Below, one piece after another: positions 7,907-16,900 of a stretch of 64,000 nucleotides of DNA. The DNA is from Nocardia transvalensis. GTDB lineage: Bacteria > Actinomycetota > Actinomycetes > Mycobacteriales > Mycobacteriaceae. The notes beneath the pieces were generated by a model. That model made no database searches. It was given only the letters and a program-made list of their open reading frames with translations, and had not been told where the DNA came from. Made by a program: the position numbers and the translations under genes. Location of the stretch: the NCBI RefSeq assembly GCF_015477765.1, contig NZ_JADLQQ010000002.1:186001-250000 (forward strand), in the 5' to 3' direction. Each line of letters begins with the position of its first letter. Position 1 is the stretch's first letter.

Positions 7907-9604
7907 TCAGCGCTTCTCGATGCGGCCCGACGGCGGCTCGATCGGACCGTGCGTCTTCAGATAGGACTCGAAGGCATCGAGGTCCGTCGGGCCGACGCCC
8001 GCCGGGCTGCCCTGGGTGAATACGCTGAACCCATCGCCGCCGGCGGCGAGGAAGTTGTTGGTCGACACCACGTACACCGCAACCGGATTCAGTGCCTGGC
8101 CGCCGATGCGGACGGTATCGCTGAGCACCTTGTGGCCCTTGGGGGCCTTGTCGTCGTAGGCGTAGGTGATCCCGGCCACCGACAGCACGCCGGGTGTGCT
8201 CGCGTTGTCCCACTGCTGCTCCAGCAGATTCAGGATTTGCTGTCCGGTGAGCCGGACGCCGACCACCTGGTTGCCGAACGGCTGCACGGTGTAGGCCTTT
8301 TCGTAGGTGATGGGCCCGGCGCCCAGATCCGCGCGGACCCCACCGGGATTCATGAACGCCGCCACCGCCTGCTGGGGAGCGAGGGCGGCGAGCATGGCGT
8401 CGGCGATCACATCACCCAGCGGGGAGTCACCCGCGGGTGACGGTTCCCTGGACAGGGGCGCGGCCGCGGTTCCGATGACGCGTTGGCCGAGCGGTTGGGC
8501 CTGCGCGGCAAAGAAATCGACGAGAGCGGTAGCTGCAGGTTCGGGTGTGATGTCGCGGGTGACGACTCGGTTCACGGCCTCGGCGTCCACGGTGCCGTCG
8601 TGGAAGCGCAGGCGGATGTCGGTGATGATCCGGCCGAACGACGACGCCTGGGTGACGAGTTTGCCGTCGATGGTGCAGTTGTAGGCCTGATGGGTGTGGC
8701 CGGTGACCAGGACCCGGACCGCCGGATCGGTCCGGCGCGCCAGATCGGCCGCGGCGGGGGAGATGTCGGCGCAGCCGTTGTAATCGACCGGCCCGCCGTG
8801 GGTTCGCTGGGCGCCCCCGTCGTGCAGCAGGGCGACCACGGTTTCCGCGCCCGCGGCCTTCATCTCGGGCACGTACTTGTTGATGGCGTCGGTCTCGTCG
8901 CCGAAGGTGTAGCCCCGGATTCCCTCGGGCAGCACGATATTGGCGGTCGTGGGCGTGACGGTGCCGACGACGCCGATCTTGTGGCCGCCCACCTCGAGCA
9001 TCGTCCACGGTCGCAGGGCGGGCGGCAGGTGACCGTTGCCGTCAGTGACGTTGGCGGCCAAATAGGGGAATTTCGCCCCGGCGAACGGTTCGCCGGGCGA
9101 GCAGCCGTCGGGCGCGCAGCCTCCGCCGGTCTGCAGGCGCGCCAACTCCTGGACGCCGTGGTCGAATTCGTGGTTGCCGACCGAGGAGGCGGCGAGCCCG
9201 ATCGAGTTGAGGTAGGTGATGGTCGGCTCGTCGTGGAACAGCGCCGAGATCAGCGGGCTGGCGCTGATATTGTCCCCCGCCGAGACGACGGCGCTGTCCG
9301 GGTAGGCGGCCTTCAGTTTCGCCAGGTGTGCGCTGAGGTACGCCGCCCCACCCGCGGTATAGGTGCCGACGCGTCCGTTGCTGCCCCCGGGCGGCTGCAG
9401 ATTGCCGTGTAGGTCGTTGATGCCGAACAGGTGGACCTCCCCGGGCTGCGGGGCGGGCAGATCGTCGGTGGAGACCAGCGGAATCGCCGCGGCGGTGGTC
9501 GTGGTGGGCGAGGCGGTGTCGGTCCCCGATCCACCACATCCGGCTACCGGCAGCAGGGCCAGCAGTGTCGCACAGACCCCGAGGGCACGATGACGAGCGG
9601 TCAT
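7907..9604 (-). CDS. Lipoprotein 5'-nucleotidase/metallophosphatase (UshA-like)
   Basis: Extracytoplasmic nucleotidase, 565 residues. A lipoprotein signal with lipobox PVAGC anchors it outside the membrane. The N-terminal metallophosphatase domain shows all metal-binding motifs: GINDLHGN, AGDN, GNHEFDHG and GHTHQAYN. The C-terminal 5'-nucleotidase domain follows from about residue 390 and includes the substrate-binding stretch VQPFGNQVV. The family releases phosphate from nucleotides or UDP-sugars for nutrient scavenging. Start ATG 9604 gives a textbook lipoprotein N-terminus; longer in-frame starts do not. It ends against the cutinase gene and lies 59 bases downstream of the deacetylase. Confidence 0.93.
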   Translation of the reverse strand: MTARHRALGVCATLLALLPVAGCGGSGTDTASPTTTTAAAIPLVSTDDLPAPQPGEVHLFGINDLHGNLQPPGGSNGRVGTYTAGGAAYLSAHLAKLKAAYPDSAVVSAGDNISASPLISALFHDEPTITYLNSIGLAASSVGNHEFDHGVQELARLQTGGGCAPDGCSPGEPFAGAKFPYLAANVTDGNGHLPPALRPWTMLEVGGHKIGVVGTVTPTTANIVLPEGIRGYTFGDETDAINKYVPEMKAAGAETVVALLHDGGAQRTHGGPVDYNGCADISPAAADLARRTDPAVRVLVTGHTHQAYNCTIDGKLVTQASSFGRIITDIRLRFHDGTVDAEAVNRVVTRDITPEPAATALVDFFAAQAQPLGQRVIGTAAAPLSREPSPAGDSPLGDVIADAMLAALAPQQAVAAFMNPGGVRADLGAGPITYEKAYTVQPFGNQVVGVRLTGQQILNLLEQQWDNASTPGVLSVAGITYAYDDKAPKGHKVLSDTVRIGGQALNPVAVYVVSTNNFLAAGGDGFSVFTQGSPAGVGPTDLDAFESYLKTHGPIEPPSGRIEKR

Positions 9605-9663
9605 AGGGAACGACTCTGGCAGATCCGGTTGGCGCGTGCACGGCGGCCCGGTGAATTTCCCGA

Positions 9664-10371
9664 TCAGTGCGCGAGTAGTCCGCCCACGGTGACGAACCGA
9701 TATCCCTGCGCGCGCAGCTCGCTCACGATGCGCGGGATCGCCGCGAGCGAGTTCGGCTGGTACATGGCGTGCAGCAGGATGATCGACCCGGGCCGCACGC
9801 TTGCGAGGGTGTCGGCGGCGATGCGATCGGAGCTCGCCCCGCCCTGCGAGTCCGGCTCGACATCCCACATCACCGTCGTCCGTTCATGATCGGACAGATA
9901 GGACGGCAACCCGAACAACTTCTTCCCATAGGGCGGCCGGAAGGTGATCGTGCCGCGGTAGCCGATCCGTCCGATCGCGGCGTCGGTGCGCTCCACCTCG
10001 TCTCGAACCGTATGCGGGGAGACGAAGATCAGCCGCCGGTGGGTGTAGCTGTGATTGCCGATCTCATGCCCCGCGGCGACGAGAGCCTTCCCGTACTCCG
10101 GATGCGCATCCACATCCCGCCCCACCAGATAGAAGGTCGCCGAGACCTGCTGCGCCGCAAGAGCCGCCACAATCTCCGGCGTCCGCTCCGTCGGCCCGTC
10201 GTCGAAGGTCAGTGCCACGACCTTGTCCGCGGTATCGACCCGATGAACCAGCGTCCCCGCCACCTGATAGGTCCGCGAATTCATCAGCACATACAGCCCC
10301 ACCCACAATCCGACAACCACGACCAGGCCCACCGCCCCGCCGACGAGCACCCTCCGCTTCACCCGCCGCAA
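9664..10371 (-). CDS. Membrane-anchored polysaccharide deacetylase (NodB domain)
   Basis: NodB-type carbohydrate esterase family 4 deacetylase, 235 residues. One N-terminal transmembrane anchor (about 9-30, VGGAVGLVVVVGLWVGLYVL) places the catalytic domain outside. Motifs: TFDDGP (metal and catalytic Asp), HSYTH (metal His pair), RPPYGK, and a C-terminal LLHAMY. It likely deacetylates N-acetylglucosamine in peptidoglycan or a surface polysaccharide. The start is supported by the normal anchor and family length. Downstream lies the nucleotidase, in the same direction. Confidence 0.92.
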   Translation of the reverse strand: MRRVKRRVLVGGAVGLVVVVGLWVGLYVLMNSRTYQVAGTLVHRVDTADKVVALTFDDGPTERTPEIVAALAAQQVSATFYLVGRDVDAHPEYGKALVAAGHEIGNHSYTHRRLIFVSPHTVRDEVERTDAAIGRIGYRGTITFRPPYGKKLFGLPSYLSDHERTTVMWDVEPDSQGGASSDRIAADTLASVRPGSIILLHAMYQPNSLAAIPRIVSELRAQGYRFVTVGGLLAH

Positions 10372-10420
10372 TCTAGCAGCGCGTGCACCATTGCGCCCAC
10401 CGCCGGATTCCGGCCGAGAA

Positions 10421-10468
10421 CACGCCGGAATGACAGGGCGGACTCGGCCTCTCCGTCATCCCGGCGTG
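10421..10468. repeat. REP-like inverted pair of the GTCATYCCGGCGTG element
   Basis: CACGCCGGAATGAC at 10421-10434 and GTCATCCCGGCGTG at 10455-10468 are inverted copies with 13 of 14 bases matching. They lie between the end of the acyl reductase gene and the start of the deacetylase gene. Related palindromes occur at 7880, 56862 and 63089. Confidence 0.6.
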
Positions 10469-10478
10469 CCGGTCGAGA

Positions 10479-12506
10479 TTACCAGTGCAGCCCGGGGATC
10501 TTGTTGGCTATGCGGGCCGCGGGGGTGGGAAGGCCCATCAGCGGCTGGACGAGTGGGGCCAGCGCCAGCAAAGGGCTGCGAGGGGCGGGCTGTTCGTCCG
10601 AGCCGGGTTCGGGCTCGGAGAGGGTCGAGGTGGCCTGGGCTGCCTTGGATTCGCCGAGCATGCGGAATCCCTGGTGCAGGATCGCCTTCTTCACCGACGG
10701 CATCACCGTGTCGACCAGTTGGGCGAACGTGCCGATGGGCGTGTCGATCCGCGCGGGACGCTCCTCCAAGGCGCGTACCACGATCGCGGCCGCCTGTTCG
10801 GGGGTGTGCACCGGGATCGAGCGGTACAGGTCGGTCGGGGCGATCATCGGGGTGCGCACCAGCGGCATCCGCACCGAGGTGAAGGTGATTCCGGCATCGG
10901 CGTTCTCGACCGCCGCGATCTCGCTGAAGGTGTCCAGCGCCGACTTGCTCGCCACATAGGCGGCGAACCGCGGCACCTTCGTCTGCACGGCAATGGAGGA
11001 GATGTTGACGAAGTGGCCGAACCGGCGTTCCCGCATCGACGGCAGCAGTGCCAGGATCAGCCGCACCGCCCCGAAATAGTTGACCGCCATGGTCCGTTCG
11101 AAATCGTGCATCCGGTCGGTGGAGTTGAGCACCGACCGGCGGATCGAGCGGCCCGCATTGTTGACGACGTAGTCGACGTGGCCGTAGTCGGCGAGCACCT
11201 GCTTCACCAGCAGCTCGACCGCCTTCTCGTCGGTGATATCGCACTGATACGCCTGTGCCGCACCGCTGTGCGCGCGCACGGCGGCCGCCGCGGCCTCGAG
11301 GTCGTCGAGGTTGCGGGCCACCATGAGCACCGTGGCGCCGCGCTGGGCGACGGCATGCGCGGTGGCCAGCCCGATCCCGGAGGACGCACCGGTGACGAGC
11401 ACGATCCGGTCGCGCAGCGGATCGCCACCCACGCGGCGGCGGGCCCGATCCGGATCCAGGTGCGCACGCCAGTACTGCCAGAGCTTGTCGGCGTAGCTGT
11501 CGAACGGCGGCACGATGATCCCGCTGCCGCGCAACTGCGCCCGGGTGGAATCGGAGACGAACTCCGAGGGGAACGACACGTGCGGGGCCACCTCGGCCGG
11601 AACTCCCAGCTGCTGCAACAGGAAATCGCGCACCTGCGGCGCCCCGGGTAGATGCGACAGCGCCCGCAGCGCGGTGTGGCTGCCCGGCACCGGACCGATC
11701 CCGGTCGGTGCGCCCGCGGCCCGCGCGATGGCCGCATAGATCTCGCTGAACGGCTGCGGCTGCGGGTTGACCAGGTGGAAGGTGCGCCGGTTCAGCCCCG
11801 GCCGCAGGATGAGCTCCACCATCGCCGCGGCGACATAGTCCACCGGAACGATATTGGTGGCACCCAGATCCGGCAGCGGCACCGGCAGGTCGGACGGCAG
11901 GCCCGCCAGCCGCGCGATCGCCGGGAAGAAGTAGTACGGACCGTCGATCTTGTCCATCTCGCCGGTGCGGGAATCGCCGACGATGATCGCCGGCCGATAC
12001 ACCCGCCAGCGCAGGTCCTTCGCCTCGCGCACCAACTTCTCGGCCGCGAATTTCGTGCGGTGATACGGAGAAGTGAGATTCTGTCCGAGATCGAAGTCGT
12101 CCTCGAAGAACTTGCCCCTGTGATCACCGGCGACCGCCACCGACGACACGTGGTGCAGCATCGCGCCGAGCCGGGTGGCCAGCGCGATCACCGCGCGGGT
12201 GCCGTTGACGTTGGCGGCGTAGGCGGTCTCCTCGTCTGCGGTCATGTCGTAGACGGCGCCGAGGTGGATCACGTGCTGGGCCTGCGGCGGATCGTCCTGC
12301 AGCCCAAGGTGTTCCGCGGACAGATCGCCGATCAGCGGGAAGACCCGATCGCCGGCGTTCCAGCTCGCGGCGAGCTCGGCGAGTTTGGCCGCGGAGGCCT
12401 CGCGCACCAGCACGTGGACCACCGCGTCGTGGTCGTGTGCCAGCAGCCGCTGCACCACGCGCCGTCCCAGAAATCCGGTACCGCCCGTCACGATGTAGGA
12501 AACCAT
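10479..12506 (-). CDS. Two-domain fatty acyl-CoA reductase (double SDR)
   Basis: Fusion of two Rossmann reductases, 675 residues. It resembles mycobacterial AcrA1-type acyl-CoA reductases and the long alcohol-forming reductases of wax-ester bacteria. Residues 1-340 form an extended SDR (TGGTGFLGRRVV; FAR-like YHRTKFAAEKL). Residues about 365-600 form a classical SDR (VTGASSGIGLATA; catalytic Y-x-x-x-K in YVASKSALD). The product is probably a fatty aldehyde or alcohol from acyl-CoA. With the nearby WS/DGAT this could feed wax ester synthesis. The promoter holds a one-mismatch KstR-type box and a second dyad. Confidence 0.9.
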   Translation of the reverse strand: MVSYIVTGGTGFLGRRVVQRLLAHDHDAVVHVLVREASAAKLAELAASWNAGDRVFPLIGDLSAEHLGLQDDPPQAQHVIHLGAVYDMTADEETAYAANVNGTRAVIALATRLGAMLHHVSSVAVAGDHRGKFFEDDFDLGQNLTSPYHRTKFAAEKLVREAKDLRWRVYRPAIIVGDSRTGEMDKIDGPYYFFPAIARLAGLPSDLPVPLPDLGATNIVPVDYVAAAMVELILRPGLNRRTFHLVNPQPQPFSEIYAAIARAAGAPTGIGPVPGSHTALRALSHLPGAPQVRDFLLQQLGVPAEVAPHVSFPSEFVSDSTRAQLRGSGIIVPPFDSYADKLWQYWRAHLDPDRARRRVGGDPLRDRIVLVTGASSGIGLATAHAVAQRGATVLMVARNLDDLEAAAAAVRAHSGAAQAYQCDITDEKAVELLVKQVLADYGHVDYVVNNAGRSIRRSVLNSTDRMHDFERTMAVNYFGAVRLILALLPSMRERRFGHFVNISSIAVQTKVPRFAAYVASKSALDTFSEIAAVENADAGITFTSVRMPLVRTPMIAPTDLYRSIPVHTPEQAAAIVVRALEERPARIDTPIGTFAQLVDTVMPSVKKAILHQGFRMLGESKAAQATSTLSEPEPGSDEQPAPRSPLLALAPLVQPLMGLPTPAARIANKIPGLHW

Positions 12507-12520
12507 CGCCCCTCCTGCAT

Positions 12521-12557
12521 TCGAACCTGTTGTCGCTCAACGCTTCTGGCTAGAAGC
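12521..12557. promoter_or_regulatory. Promoter dyads of the acyl reductase gene
   Basis: TCGAACCTGTTGTC at 12521-12534 fits the KstR consensus TNNAACNNGTTNNA with one mismatch (last base). A second perfect dyad, GCTTCT-4-AGAAGC, occupies 12542-12557. Both lie just upstream of the ATG at 12506. Regulator identities are inferred. Confidence 0.35.
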
Positions 12558-12700
12558 ACAACATTGCTCGTCCGACATGCGTCGGTGGATGCGGACGTGG
12601 ATGAATCGGCCCCCTAACAGAAGTCGGGCCGAAGTAGGAACAACTCCGTGCCTAACTGGTGAGTAACTTTAGCCGTCCACAATTGGTGCGCGCAACAAAA

Positions 12701-12745
12701 AGGCGCCCCCTGTGGTGTGGGACGTGTCACCACGTGGGAGCGCCT
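12701..12745 (-). terminator. Rho-independent-type terminator downstream of heme oxygenase
   Basis: A long imperfect hairpin (outer arms AGGCGC and GCGCCT, inner GTGGTG and CACCAC) is followed on the minus strand by TTTTTGTTG. It lies about 90 bases beyond the heme oxygenase stop. The rest of the 325-base gap 12507-12831 holds only the acyl reductase promoter and no gene I can support. Confidence 0.7.
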
Positions 12746-12831
12746 ATTGGTCTGTGTGACAGGCGGTTTGGTGTAACCGTTCGATGCAGGTGGTAATCGA
12801 TCAGCAACCTTCTGGTCGCTTGTCCAATCAA

Positions 12832-13512
12832 TCAGCCGCGCTGCCGCACCGGGAATTCCGCCGCCAGTTCCCGGAACATCGCGGTATTGAAGTCGAAGGC
12901 GCGGCGGCACTCGCCGAGCACCCGCTGGCGTTCCAGATCGTCGACGGCCAACCGGTCGAGCAGGGTGCGGTATTCCCGTTTGAAGGCAGCCGGATTCGGG
13001 ATCTGGTCGAAGACGTAGAACCGTACACCGCTGCCGCGCTTGGGCAGGTGCCACAGCTTTTCGGCGGTGCCGCGGATGACCTGGCCGCCGGACAGGTCGC
13101 CGAGGTAGCGGGTGTAGTGGTGGGCGACGTACCCGGCGGGCCAGGTGCGCGCGCACTCCTCGATGCGGGCGGCGTAGGCGGCCGTGGACGGCAGCGGCGC
13201 GAGATCGTCGCGCCAGCCGTCGCCGCCGAGGTGGGCGAGATCGTCCTCGAGGTGGGGCAGCCGGGCCAGTTCGCGCCGCACGAACGGCGCGGCGACCGGA
13301 TCGTCGGCGAGGGTGTCCCAGTGCTCCTCGAGGGCGCGGTACACGTGCCAGAGCTGGCCGGTGTAGCGGTAGAACGCCGCGACACCCAGGGACCCGCCGA
13401 GCATATCGCTCATGAAGGTGGAGTTCTCCGCGTCCGCATGTTGCCGCTCGGTTGCGGTGCGGATCTGAGTGGAGAACGGCACGGTCTCCGACGGGGTGGT
13501 GGTATCCGGCAT
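12832..13512 (-). CDS. Heme oxygenase (biliverdin-producing)
   Basis: HmuO/HO-1-type heme oxygenase, 226 residues, cleaving heme to biliverdin, CO and iron; used to recover iron from heme. Seen: the proximal-histidine helix TATERQHADAE, with His as heme ligand, and the distal-helix signature GDLSGGQVIRG that bends over the heme. The length is normal. I chose the ATG at 13512 for its GAGGAAG ribosome site; a GTG at 13542 would add ten residues. A weak iron-box-like dyad lies upstream. It is divergent from the NRPS gene, but that closeness alone does not make the NRPS a siderophore synthase. Confidence 0.93.
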   Translation of the reverse strand: MPDTTTPSETVPFSTQIRTATERQHADAENSTFMSDMLGGSLGVAAFYRYTGQLWHVYRALEEHWDTLADDPVAAPFVRRELARLPHLEDDLAHLGGDGWRDDLAPLPSTAAYAARIEECARTWPAGYVAHHYTRYLGDLSGGQVIRGTAEKLWHLPKRGSGVRFYVFDQIPNPAAFKREYRTLLDRLAVDDLERQRVLGECRRAFDFNTAMFRELAAEFPVRQRG

Positions 13513-13545
13513 GTCTACTTCCTCGTCGCGGGTCTCGGGCACGAA

Positions 13546-13561
13546 CTATGGGTACCCTAAC
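13546..13561. promoter_or_regulatory. Weak IdeR/DtxR-like dyad upstream of heme oxygenase
   Basis: Around the palindrome GGGTACCC the minus strand reads GTTAGGGTACCCATAG, sharing the TTAGG half-site with IdeR boxes but not the full 19-base pattern. Heme oxygenase genes are often iron-regulated. This is a candidate only. Confidence 0.25.
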
Positions 13562-13838
13562 TACAGTCTCGACGATACCGGCCGGACCGAGCGGGGGAAT
13601 CAAACTTTCGGACGGTCCGATCCCGGCCGAAAGCGTGCCGGGAAGACGGGTATGCCGGTGCCGAAGCCGCCGTATCGGGACGAAGTACGCGAGCCGGGCA
13701 TGCGTGCCGACCTGCGCGGGTGATCATGGTCACCTCGTTCGTGTGAGCCTGCTTAGAACCGGTCGGCGGCGGTTAACCATGGGCGTGCCGCACCGATAAC
13801 TCCAGTGACGGCCATGTCCGAAAGCCGCGGAGGAGACC

Positions 13839-13919
13839 ATGTTCGCAGTCCATTGCCCGACCGGAGGCGGCCGGATTCTCGCCGCAGCGACGGGTCTGCG
13901 CGGCGGGAGGCGCGGGTGA
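13839..13919 (+). CDS. 26-residue leader ORF coupled to the NRPS gene
   Basis: A short frame with a strong ribosome binding site (GGAGGAG, about 5 bases before ATG 13839). It encodes MFAVHCPTGGGR followed by a Gly/Arg/Ala-rich end. Its TGA stop (13917-13919) overlaps the GTG start of the NRPS (13916-13918) in a GTGA junction. This arrangement usually means translational coupling. No Trp, His or Leu runs suggest classical attenuation. The peptide itself is unlikely to be an enzyme. Confidence 0.5.
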   Translation: MFAVHCPTGGGRILAAATGLRGGRRG

Positions 13920-16900
13920 CCTCTGGCGAACATCCGTCTCCGCCGGGAACTCGTCGTGCCCGGCCGCCGCGCCGACGCCGCAGCTCGGTGCCGACCCTGC
14001 CGACCCTGCTGGGGCTGGCGGTCGAGGCGAATCCGGCGGGTGTCGCGGTCGTCGACGGCCGGCGGTCGATGACCTACGCCGAGTTGGATGCGTGGTCGTC
14101 GCGGCTGGCCCGGCTGCTCATCGAGCGCGGCGTTGGCCCGGAGAACCTGGTCGCCGTGGGGATTGCGCGCTCGCTGTGGTCGGTCGCGGCGGTCTGGGCG
14201 GTGGCCAAGGCCGGTGCGGCGTTCGTGCCGGTGGATCCGAACTACCCGCCGGAGCGGGTGGCCCACCTGGTGGCCGATTCGGGCGCGGTGCTGGGGCTCG
14301 CGATCTCCGCGAGCGTGCACCAACTGCCGGGTGAGGACTGGCTGGTCCTGGACGATCCCGAGGTCGACGGATCGCTCGCGCACTTCGATCCGGGCCCGGT
14401 GACCAATGCCGACCGGGTGCGGCACCTGCTCGGCACCCATCCGGCCTATGTCATCTACACCTCCGGATCGACGGGTGTGCCGAAAGGCGTGGTCGTCACC
14501 CACGGCGGCCTGGCCGACTTCTGCGCCGAGCAGCGCGAGCGGTACCGGGTGAGCGCGTCCTCGCGCACGCTGCACTTCGCCTCCCCGAGTTTCGACGCCT
14601 CGGTCCTGGAATTGCTGCTGGCGATCGGCGCGGGCGCCACGATGGTGATCGCGCCCGCCGATCTGTACGGCGGCGCGGAGTTGGCCGAATTGTTGCGGCG
14701 AGAGCGGGTGACCCACGCATTCGTCACCCCGGCCGCGCTGGCGTCGGTGGATCCGGCGGGTCTGGACGAGCTGGGCGTGGTGGTGGTCGGCGGTGAGGCG
14801 TGCCCGCCGGAGCTGGTGCACCGCTGGGCGGTACCGGTCCCGGGCGGGCGGCGGCGCTTCCACAACGGGTACGGGCCGACCGAGGCCACGATCATGACCA
14901 ATATCAGCGGGCCGCTCGAACCCGGCGCCGCTGTCACCATCGGCCCTGCCATCCGTGGAATGACCGCGCGCGTGCTCGACGATCGGCTCGCGGAGGCATC
15001 CACCGGGACGGCGGGCGAGCTGTATCTGTCCGGGCCCGGCCTGGCCCGCGGTTATCACCGGCGTCCCGGGCTGACCGCCGCACGGTTCGTCGCCGACCCC
15101 TTCGGCCCGCCGGGCAGCCGCATGTACCGGTCGGGCGATATCGCCGCCGTGGCCGCCGACGGCGACGTGGAATACTTGGGGCGCAACGACTTCCAGGTGA
15201 AGATCCGCGGCTTCCGGATCGAGCTCGGCGAGATCGATGCGACGCTGGCCGCGCATCCCGCGGTGGACTACGCGGTGACCGTCGGGCGCGACACCCCGGC
15301 GGGGGAGACCGTCCTCGTCGGCTATGTGGTGGCCGCCCCGGGCGCGCAACCGGATCCGCGCCAGGTGCGCGAATTCGTGTCGGCCACTCTGCCGGTCCAT
15401 ATGGTCCCGGCGGTGGTCGTGGTGCTCGACCGCATTCCGCTGACCCCGGTCGGCAAACTGGACCGCGCCGCGCTGCCGGAGCCGCCGCTGTCGATGCGCG
15501 AATACCGCGCTCCGACAACCGATGCCGAGCGGATCGTCGCCGCCGCGCTGGCCGAGGTGCTCGGTGTCGAGCGGGTCGGGCTCGACGACGATTTCTTCAC
15601 CCTGGGCGGCAATTCGCTGCTGGCGGTGCGCGCTGCCGCGCGAATCGGCACCGAGCTGGGCGTGCGGGTGCCGCCGCGGGTGTTCTTCACGGCGACGACG
15701 GTGACGGAACTGGCTGCGGCGGTGGGGGAGTTGCGGGCCGAGCATCGTCCCGCGCTGGTGCGGCGGGCCCGTCCGGAGCCGATGCCGCTGTCACCGGCGC
15801 AGCAGCGGCTGTGGCTGACCAACCAATTCGACACCGCGTCACCGTCGTACAACATTCCGTTCGCGCTGCGGCTGACCGGCGCGCTGGATCCGGGCGCGCT
15901 GCGCGCGGCACTGGGCGATGTGATCGAGCGGCACGAACCACTGCGGACGGTGTATCCGGCGGTGGACGGGCAACCGGTCCAGCAGGTGCTTGCGGTGACG
16001 CAGGCGGTTCCCGCGCTCGTCCCCGAACCCATTGCCGCCGACGATCTTCAGCGACGTCTCCTGGCGGGGGCGGCGGCGGGCTTCGATCTGCGGGCCGATC
16101 TTCCCTTGCGCGCCACCCTGTTCCGGCTCGCCGACGAGGACCATGTACTCGCGGTGGTCGCACACCATATCGCCTGCGACGGCACCTCGCTGGCGCCGCT
16201 GGCCCGCGATGTGGTGCTCGCCTACCAGGCGCGCGCTGCGGGGGCCGTGCCGGACTGGGCACCGCTGGCTGTCGAGTACGCGGATTACGTGCTGTGGCAA
16301 CAGGATCTGCTCGGCGACGAATCCGACGACGGCTCGGTGGCCGCCACGCAGGCGCGCTACTGGCAGCGGCAGCTCGCCGGCGTGCCGGAACTGCTGGAGC
16401 TGCCGAGCGATCGGCCACGTCCGGCGGTGCCGTCGGGGCGCGGCGCGACGGCGGAGTTCCGGGTCGATGCCGACACCGTGGCCGGGCTGCGGCGCATCGC
16501 CGATGCCCACAACGCGTCGCTGTTCATGGTCGTGCAGGCGGCGCTGGCGGTGCTGCTGGCCAGGCTGTCGGGCAGCGAGGACATCACGATCGGCACCCAG
16601 ATCTCCGGCCGCGGTGAACGGGCCCTCGACGATCTGGTCGGCATGTTCGGCAACACCCTGGTGCTGCGGACCCAGGTGCCCGCCGCGCAGACGTTCTCCG
16701 AGCTCCTCGATGTGGTCCGCGATACCGATCTGGCCGCCTACGAGCACGCCGACCTCGGGATCGACCGGGTCGTGGAGCTGGTGCGCCCCGGACACAGCCT
16801 CGCCTACGCTCCGCTGTTCCGGGTGTTGCTCATGCTGCAGAACTTCGAGCAGCCGCGAATTCAGCTGCCCGGGCTGACGATCGAGCAGGTGGGACTGGAT

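Noticed and set aside
13805..13915. Longer NRPS N-terminus from GTG 13805 or ATG 13814
   Set aside because: No ribosome site precedes these starts and the added residues are Arg/Ser-rich; the coupled GTG at 13916 fits better.
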